Positions 59,291 to 64,000 of a stretch of DNA of 64,000 nucleotides are shown in pieces; within the stretch, counting starts at the first letter, position 1; each line of letters starts with the position of its first letter. The notes below the pieces were generated by a model. That model had not been told where the DNA came from, did no database searches, and was given only the letters and a program-made list of their open reading frames with translations. The position numbers and the translations under genes were made by a program. The stretch is taken from the NCBI RefSeq assembly GCF_039534975.1, contig NZ_BAAAWH010000001.1, forward strand, positions 806,001-870,000, in the 5' to 3' direction. Source of the stretch: Microbacterium terregens. GTDB lineage: Bacteria; Actinomycetota; Actinomycetes; Actinomycetales; Microbacteriaceae.

Positions 59291-59604
59291 TGGCGATCGG
59301 CACCAAGCAGCTCGCTCCGAGCGAGCTCGACACGTACGAAGACCAGCGCCTCGTCGAGGAGCTGCGCAAGGCCAAGGAAGAGCTGTTCAACCTGCGCTTC
59401 CAGTCGGCCACCGGCCAGCTCGACAGCCACGGCCGCATCCGTGCGGTCAAGCGCGACATTGCGCGGCTTTATACCGTCATCCGTGAGCGCGAGCTCGGCA
59501 TCCGTGCCACGCCCGCCCCCGTGGAGACGGTGACGAAGGCTAAGAAGACGAAGGCCAAGAAGGCGGACGCCGCCGACGAGGCCGTGAAGGAAGAGGCCGA
59601 GTAA
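59290..59604 (+). CDS. rpmC: 50S ribosomal protein L29
   Basis: 104 residues, longer than the usual 65-80. Core [20 protein letters not shown] and [18 protein letters not shown]; the last 35 residues are a Lys/Ala/Glu tail ([20 protein letters not shown]). Overlaps rplP and rpsQ by one base. Confidence 0.97.
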   Translation: MAIGTKQLAPSELDTYEDQRLVEELRKAKEELFNLRFQSATGQLDSHGRIRAVKRDIARLYTVIRERELGIRATPAPVETVTKAKKTKAKKADAADEAVKEEAE

Positions 59605-60008
59605 TGGCTGAGACCACTAAGAAGCCCGCCGCGCCTAAGAAGGCTGCGCCCAAGAAGACCGCTGCTGCGGCAGACGTCGCCGTCGTGGAGCCGGAGCTTG
59701 CCGAAGTGCAGGTCAAGGGACACGAGTCGTCCGAGCGTGACGTCCGTGACGCCGAAGCCCGTGGCTACCGCAAGGCCCGCCGCGGCTACGTCGTCAGCGA
59801 CAAGATGGACAAGACGATCGTCGTCGAGGTCGAGGACCGCGTGAAGCACCCTCTCTACGGCAAGATCATCCGTCGCACCTCGAAGGTCAAGGCTCACGAC
59901 GAGGCGAACTCCGCCGGCATCGGCGACCTGGTCGTCATCAACGAGACCCGTCCGCTCAGCGCCACCAAGCGCTGGCGCCTGGTCGAGATCCTCGAGAAGG
60001 CCAAGTAG
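59604..60008 (+). CDS. rpsQ: 30S ribosomal protein S17
   Basis: 134 residues; the S17 core ([33 protein letters not shown]) starts near residue 58. The roughly 50-residue N-terminal extension is Lys/Pro/Ala rich ([20 protein letters not shown]). Last gene of the S10 block, coupled to rpmC. Confidence 0.97.
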   Translation: MAETTKKPAAPKKAAPKKTAAAADVAVVEPELAEVQVKGHESSERDVRDAEARGYRKARRGYVVSDKMDKTIVVEVEDRVKHPLYGKIIRRTSKVKAHDEANSAGIGDLVVINETRPLSATKRWRLVEILEKAK

Positions 60009-60041
60009 GCCTCGGCCTGCTTGGAACCCAAGGAGTAACAA

Positions 60042-60410
60042 GTGATTCAGCAGGAATCCCGCATCAAGGTCGCCGACAACACCGGCGCGAAAGAGCTGCT
60101 CACCATCCGCGTGCTCGGCGGCTCGAAGCGCCGCTACGCCGGACTCGGTGACACCATCGTCGCAACGGTCAAGGACGCGATCCCCGGCGGCAACGTCAAG
60201 AAGGGCGATGTGGTCAAGGCCGTCATCGTCCGCACCAAGAAGGAGACGCGCCGTCCCGACGGCTCGTACATCAAGTTCGACGAGAACGCCGCCGTCCTCC
60301 TGAAGAACGACGGGGAGCCCCGCGGCACCCGTATCTTCGGACCGGTCGGTCGCGAGCTTCGTGACAAGAAGTTCATGAAGATCGTCTCGCTCGCACCGGA
60401 GGTCATTTAG
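60042..60410 (+). CDS. rplN: 50S ribosomal protein L14
   Basis: 122 residues, standard. GTG start at 60042 behind [26 protein letters not shown] and [13 protein letters not shown] are diagnostic. First gene of the spc-type block, 33 bp after rpsQ. Confidence 0.98.
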   Translation: MIQQESRIKVADNTGAKELLTIRVLGGSKRRYAGLGDTIVATVKDAIPGGNVKKGDVVKAVIVRTKKETRRPDGSYIKFDENAAVLLKNDGEPRGTRIFGPVGRELRDKKFMKIVSLAPEVI

Positions 60411-60412
60411 TC

Positions 60413-60772
60413 ATGGCGAAGATCAAGAAGGGTGACCTGGTTCAGGTCATCACGGGCGCCAAGCCCGAGCGTGGCGGAGACCGCGGCAAGCAGGGCAAGG
60501 TCCTCGAGGTCCTTGCCGAGCGCAACCGCGTCATCGTCCAGGGCGTGAACTACGTCACCAAGCACACCCGCGTGGGTCAGACCCAGCGCGGGACCAAGAC
60601 GGGCGGCATCGAGACCTTCGAGGCGCCCATCCACATCTCCAACGTCGCACTCGTGGACCCCTCGACCAAGAAGCCGACTCGCGTCGGTCACCGGGTCGAG
60701 GAGCAGACGAAGGACGGCGTGAAGCGCACCGTCCGCGTGCGCTACGCGAAGAGTTCAGGCAAGGACCTCTGA
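60413..60772 (+). CDS. rplX: 50S ribosomal protein L24
   Basis: 119 residues. [17 protein letters not shown] with the KOW motif, ending with a basic tail. Overlaps rplE (TGATG at 60770-60774). Confidence 0.97.
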   Translation: MAKIKKGDLVQVITGAKPERGGDRGKQGKVLEVLAERNRVIVQGVNYVTKHTRVGQTQRGTKTGGIETFEAPIHISNVALVDPSTKKPTRVGHRVEEQTKDGVKRTVRVRYAKSSGKDL

Positions 60773-61362
60773 TGAGCACCAGCACTGCTGCGCCGGCTGG
60801 CAAGATCCAGCCGCGCCTGAAGCAGAAGTACCGCAGCGAGATCGCGCCTTCCCTGCAGAAGGAATTCGGCTACGTCAACGTCAACCAGATCCCCCGGATC
60901 GTCAAGGTCGTCGTGAACACCGGTGTCGGCGAGGCAGCTCGCGACAGCAAGGTGATCGACGGCGCGATCGACGATCTGACCAAGATCACCGGTCAGAAGC
61001 CGATCGTGACGAAGGCGCGCAAGTCGATCGCCCAGTTCAAGCTGCGTGAGGGCCAGGCCATCGGCGCTCACGTCACGCTGCGCGGTGACCGCGCCTGGGA
61101 GTTCCTGGACCGCCTCGTGTCGCTGGCGCTGCCCCGCATCCGCGACTTCCGTGGCCTGTCGCCGAAGCAGTTCGACGGCACCGGCAACTACACGTTCGGC
61201 GTGCAGGAGCAGTCGGTCTTCCACGAGATCGACCAGGACCGGATCGACCGCGTTCGCGGTTTCGACATCACCGTCGTGACCACTGCGAAGACGGATGCCG
61301 AGGGTCGCGAGCTTCTTCGCGGACTGGGCTTCCCGTTCCGGGCCGAGGACGCACAGGTATAA
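60772..61362 (+). CDS. rplE: 50S ribosomal protein L5
   Basis: 196 residues. [20 protein letters not shown] and [15 protein letters not shown] [12 protein letters not shown]. The S14 gene that often follows rplE is absent here; a 124-bp spacer with a repeat remnant leads to rpsH. Confidence 0.97.
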   Translation: MSTSTAAPAGKIQPRLKQKYRSEIAPSLQKEFGYVNVNQIPRIVKVVVNTGVGEAARDSKVIDGAIDDLTKITGQKPIVTKARKSIAQFKLREGQAIGAHVTLRGDRAWEFLDRLVSLALPRIRDFRGLSPKQFDGTGNYTFGVQEQSVFHEIDQDRIDRVRGFDITVVTTAKTDAEGRELLRGLGFPFRAEDAQV

Positions 61363-61376
61363 ACCATCCACCTCGA

Positions 61377-61422
61377 GCTCGATGGCCCCGGTCATCGAGT
61401 AGCCCGCACAGCGGGTGCATCG
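61377..61422. repeat. Partial inverted copy of the dispersed element (rplE-rpsH spacer)
   Basis: GGCCCCGGTCATCGAGTAG (61384-61402) is the reverse complement of the CTACTCGATGACCGGG core of the element at 22734-22790, next to the hairpin CCCGC-ACA-GCGGG. The outer ends (CTCGATGG and GCATCGGGA) are degenerate. It occupies the spot where rpsN lies in many actinobacteria. Confidence 0.55.
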
Positions 61423-61486
61423 GGACACCACAGGTCGGCCGCTGCGTAACGGCGTACGAAACCTGGTGAACGAAGGAAACAAACAC

Positions 61487-61885
61487 ATGACAATGACAGA
61501 CCCGGTCGCAGACATGCTGACCCGTCTGCGCAACGCGAACTCGGCGCACCACGATTCCGTGTCGCTGCCCAGCTCCAAGCTCAAGACCAACATCGCCGAG
61601 ATCCTCAAGCGCGAGGGCTACATCGGCGAGTGGAACGTCGAAGACGCTCGCGTCGGACAGACCCTCACGCTGACGCTCAAGTACGGCCCGAACCGCGAGC
61701 GGTCGATCGTCGGCATCAAGCGCGTCTCCAAGCCCGGCCTGCGTGTCTACGCGCGTTCGACCGAGATCCCCACGGTTCTCGGTGGCCTCGGCGTCGCCAT
61801 CCTGTCCACCTCCTCCGGTCTCCTCACGGACCGCCAGGCTGAGCAGAAGGGCGTGGGTGGGGAAGTCCTCGCCTACGTGTGGTGA
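61487..61885 (+). CDS. rpsH: 30S ribosomal protein S8
   Basis: 132 residues. Start chosen at ATG 61487 ([18 protein letters not shown]); a second ATG at 61493 is possible. [11 protein letters not shown] at the end is diagnostic. GAAGGAAA upstream serves as ribosome binding site. Confidence 0.97.
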   Translation: MTMTDPVADMLTRLRNANSAHHDSVSLPSSKLKTNIAEILKREGYIGEWNVEDARVGQTLTLTLKYGPNRERSIVGIKRVSKPGLRVYARSTEIPTVLGGLGVAILSTSSGLLTDRQAEQKGVGGEVLAYVW

Positions 61886-61891
61886 TCTGAC

Positions 61892-62428
61892 ATGTCGCGT
61901 ATTGGACGTCTTCCGATCGACATTCCCGCCGACGTGACCATCACGGTCGACGGTCGGAATGTCGCGGTCAAGGGCCCGAAGGGTGAGCTCGCGCTCACCG
62001 TCGCGCGCCCCATCGAGGTCAAGGTCGAAGAGGGACAGGTGCTCGTCACCCGTCCCGACGAAGAGCGTGAATCACGCTCGCTCCACGGCCTGACCCGCAC
62101 GCTCATCAGCAACAACATCATCGGTGTGACCCAGGGCTACACAAAGGGCCTCGAAGTCGTCGGCACCGGTTACCGCGTGGCACAGAAGGGCGGCTCGATC
62201 GAGTTCGCACTCGGCTTCTCGCACCCTGTGCTCGTGGAACCGCCCGCCGGGATCACGTTCACGGTCGAGGGCAACAACAAGGTCACCGTGAGCGGCATCG
62301 ACAAGCAGGCCGTCGGCGAGGCGGCTGCGAACATCCGCAAGATTCGCAAGCCCGAGCCCTACAAGGGCAAGGGTGTGCGCTACGCCGGCGAAGTTGTCCG
62401 GCGCAAGGCCGGAAAGAGTGGTAAGTAG
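61892..62428 (+). CDS. rplF: 50S ribosomal protein L6
   Basis: 178 residues, standard. [20 protein letters not shown], and [18 protein letters not shown] near the end, are typical. Six-bp gap after rpsH. Confidence 0.98.
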   Translation: MSRIGRLPIDIPADVTITVDGRNVAVKGPKGELALTVARPIEVKVEEGQVLVTRPDEERESRSLHGLTRTLISNNIIGVTQGYTKGLEVVGTGYRVAQKGGSIEFALGFSHPVLVEPPAGITFTVEGNNKVTVSGIDKQAVGEAAANIRKIRKPEPYKGKGVRYAGEVVRRKAGKSGK

Positions 62429-62431
62429 ACC

Positions 62432-62791
62432 ATGGCTGTCAAGACAAAGACTCAGGCGCGCGCGCGTCGTCACACGCGCCTTCGCAAGAAGATCGTCGGC
62501 ACCGAGGCGCGTCCGCGCCTCGTCGTGACCCGTTCGGCACGCCACGTGTTCGTCCAGGTCGTCGACGACGCGAAGGGTCACACTGTGGCCTCGGCATCCA
62601 CCCTCGAAACGGACCTGCGTGCGTTCGACGGTGACAAGACCGCCAAGGCCCGCAAGGTCGGCGAGCTCGTCGCCGAGCGCGCGAAGGCTGCCGGCGTCGA
62701 GGACGTCGTGTTCGACCGCGGTGGCAACCGCTACGCGGGCCGTGTCGCGGCGATCGCCGACGGCGCCCGTGAAGGGGGACTGAACCTGTGA
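62432..62791 (+). CDS. rplR: 50S ribosomal protein L18
   Basis: 119 residues. [20 protein letters not shown] and [14 protein letters not shown] are diagnostic 5S-rRNA-binding features. The stop overlaps the rpsE GTG (GTGA). Confidence 0.98.
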   Translation: MAVKTKTQARARRHTRLRKKIVGTEARPRLVVTRSARHVFVQVVDDAKGHTVASASTLETDLRAFDGDKTAKARKVGELVAERAKAAGVEDVVFDRGGNRYAGRVAAIADGAREGGLNL

Positions 62792-63510
62792 GTGATAACA
62801 AGGAGACCGAAGTGGCAGTTGCTGCCGATCAGACGGCGCCCGCTGCCGCCGCGACCGAGGCGCCCGCTGCGGCCGAGGCTGTGGCTGCTGCTGCCCCCGA
62901 GCGTGAGCGCGAGCCCCGCCGCGGTGGCCGCGAGCGCAACACCAACCAGCGTGACCGTGGTTCGCGTGATTCCGACAAGAGCCAGTTCCTGGAGCGCGTC
63001 GTCACCATCAACCGCGTCTCGAAGGTCGTCAAGGGCGGTCGTCGCTTCAGCTTCACGGCCCTGGTGGTCGTGGGCGACGGAAACGGCGTCGTCGGCGTCG
63101 GCTACGGGAAGGCTCGCGAGGTTCCCCTCGCGATCTCGAAGGGTGTCGAAGAGGCCAAGCGCAACTTCTTCCGCGTTCCCCGCGTCGGCCTGACCATCCC
63201 GCACCCCGTCCAGGGTGAGGCTGCCGCCGGTGTGGTGCTGCTGCGCCCCGCCGCGGCCGGTACCGGTGTCATCGCCGGTGGTCCGGTTCGCGCCGTCCTC
63301 GAGTGCGCCGGCATCCACGATGTCCTCTCGAAGTCGCTCGGCTCGTCGAACACGATCAACATCGTGCACGCGACCGTCAAGGCTCTGAAGATGCTCGAAG
63401 AGCCGCGTGCTGTCGCCGCGCGCCGTGGACTCGACTACGACCAGGTCGCCCCGGCGATCCTGATCCGCAACGAGGCCAAGGCCGCTGAGGCCGCGAAGGC
63501 AGGTGTCTGA
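62788..63510 (+). CDS. rpsE: 30S ribosomal protein S5
   Basis: 240 residues, longer than the usual 165-200. GTG start overlapping rplR. The first 65 or so residues are an Ala/Glu run followed by an Arg-rich segment ([19 protein letters not shown]). The S5 core starts at [18 protein letters not shown], and [13 protein letters not shown] is conserved. Confidence 0.97.
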   Translation: MSDNKETEVAVAADQTAPAAAATEAPAAAEAVAAAAPEREREPRRGGRERNTNQRDRGSRDSDKSQFLERVVTINRVSKVVKGGRRFSFTALVVVGDGNGVVGVGYGKAREVPLAISKGVEEAKRNFFRVPRVGLTIPHPVQGEAAAGVVLLRPAAAGTGVIAGGPVRAVLECAGIHDVLSKSLGSSNTINIVHATVKALKMLEEPRAVAARRGLDYDQVAPAILIRNEAKAAEAAKAGV

Positions 63511-63695
63511 TGGCTGCCCGACTGAAGGTCACACAGACAAAGTCCAAGGTGAGCGAGAAGCAGAACCAGCGTGACACGCTGCGCAGCCTCGGTCTGAAGC
63601 GGATCGGCGACTCGGTCGTCCGTCCCGACGACGCGCAGACGCGCGGTTACGTCAAGACCGTTGCTCACCTCGTGAAGGTTGAGGAGATCGACTAA
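63510..63695 (+). CDS. rpmD: 50S ribosomal protein L30
   Basis: 61 residues. [20 protein letters not shown] and HLVKVEEID are typical of short bacterial L30. One-base overlaps with rpsE and rplO. Confidence 0.97.
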   Translation: MAARLKVTQTKSKVSEKQNQRDTLRSLGLKRIGDSVVRPDDAQTRGYVKTVAHLVKVEEID

Positions 63696-64000
63696 TGGCA
63701 GACAAGGCTGAGAAGAAGGACGCCGTCGCGTCGGAGGCCAAGGCCCCCAAGGCGACTGCTCCCAGGAAGGCTGCTGCGGCGAAGGCCGACAAGCCCGCTG
63801 CCGAGAAGAAGGCGCCCGCGAAGTCGGCCGCCTCCAACAAGGCAGGCACGGCTGCGAAGGCTGCCCCCAAGAGCAAGCCGAAGGCGGATGCCGCGGCATC
63901 CCGCCCCGGCGTGCTGAAGGTGCACCACCTGCGTCCGGTCCCCGGCGCCAACACCGCAAAGACCCGCGTGGGTCGCGGTGAGGGTTCCAAGGGCAAGACC
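63695..64000 (+). CDS. rplO: 50S ribosomal protein L15, partial
   Basis: First 102 codons, cut by the window end. The L15 core begins at [20 protein letters not shown] with [10 protein letters not shown]. It is preceded by an unusual N-terminal extension of about 70 residues made of Ala, Lys, Pro and Ser ([20 protein letters not shown]), like a basic histone tail. Normal L15 has only a few residues there. Start overlaps the rpmD stop. Confidence 0.95.
   Translation, partial: MADKAEKKDAVASEAKAPKATAPRKAAAAKADKPAAEKKAPAKSAASNKAGTAAKAAPKSKPKADAAASRPGVLKVHHLRPVPGANTAKTRVGRGEGSKGKT

Overview
High-GC (about 70 percent) actinobacterial chromosome segment. The informational genes (rpoB with a TTG start, rpoC, rpsL-rpsG-fusA-tuf, then the S10 and spc clusters), the use of GTG starts, and the constant recurrence of the heptamer GGATGCC/GGCATCC all suggest a member of the Microbacteriaceae, most likely Microbacterium or a close relative. 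This is inference from sequence character, not a database match. No rRNA, tRNA, CRISPR array, IS element or prophage was seen.

Layout. 1-9.5 kb: edge of a spermidine-synthase-like gene, a peptide ABC transporter split into dppA-dppB-(22-codon ORF)-dppC on the plus strand and a convergent fused dppD/F ATPase, with a seven-copy 39-bp palindromic repeat array in the convergent gap; then pxpA and a fused pxpB-pxpC (5-oxoprolinase). 9.6-14.9 kb: two tandem, overlapping paralogues encoding DUF4062-NTPase-TPR (STAND) proteins, transcribed away from rpoB from a promoter whose -35 lies 9 bp from the rpoB -35. 15-22.7 kb: rpoB, rpoC and two strong terminators. 23-26.7 kb: small envelope proteins, including a convergent pair of cysteine-patterned paralogues. 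26.9-41.1 kb: a co-linear, overlapping gene set: Ser/Thr kinase, giant Ig-like/FN3 surface protein, MoxR ATPase, DUF58 protein, transglutaminase-fold membrane protein with a degenerate catalytic triad, FHA protein, and a small membrane protein. Three TIxxRR motifs lie in the last two products. 41.4-45.9 kb: rpsL, rpsG, fusA, tuf. 46.3-52.1 kb: a sortase-assembled pilus locus (vWA tip adhesin, major pilin, class C sortase) placed between tuf and rpsJ. 52.1-54.1 kb: a small Rv0909-like protein and an AbiEi-like protein surrounded by three arrays of a 21/22-bp repeat, the last inverted. 54.2-64 kb: rpsJ promoter and leader, then 19 ribosomal protein genes up to a truncated rplO.

How it fits together. 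The ribosome and RNA polymerase genes form the backbone. Between its blocks sit surface and signalling modules: peptide uptake with pyroglutamate catabolism, a predicted NLR-like sensor pair, a kinase/FHA envelope-signalling operon, and a pilus. Spacers inside the essential operons carry copies of a roughly 57-60 bp palindromic element with TCTCGRTACG ends. The accessory spacers carry the 39-bp and 22-bp arrays. These repeats, the STAND pair and the kinase/FHA operon are the parts most worth a second look.
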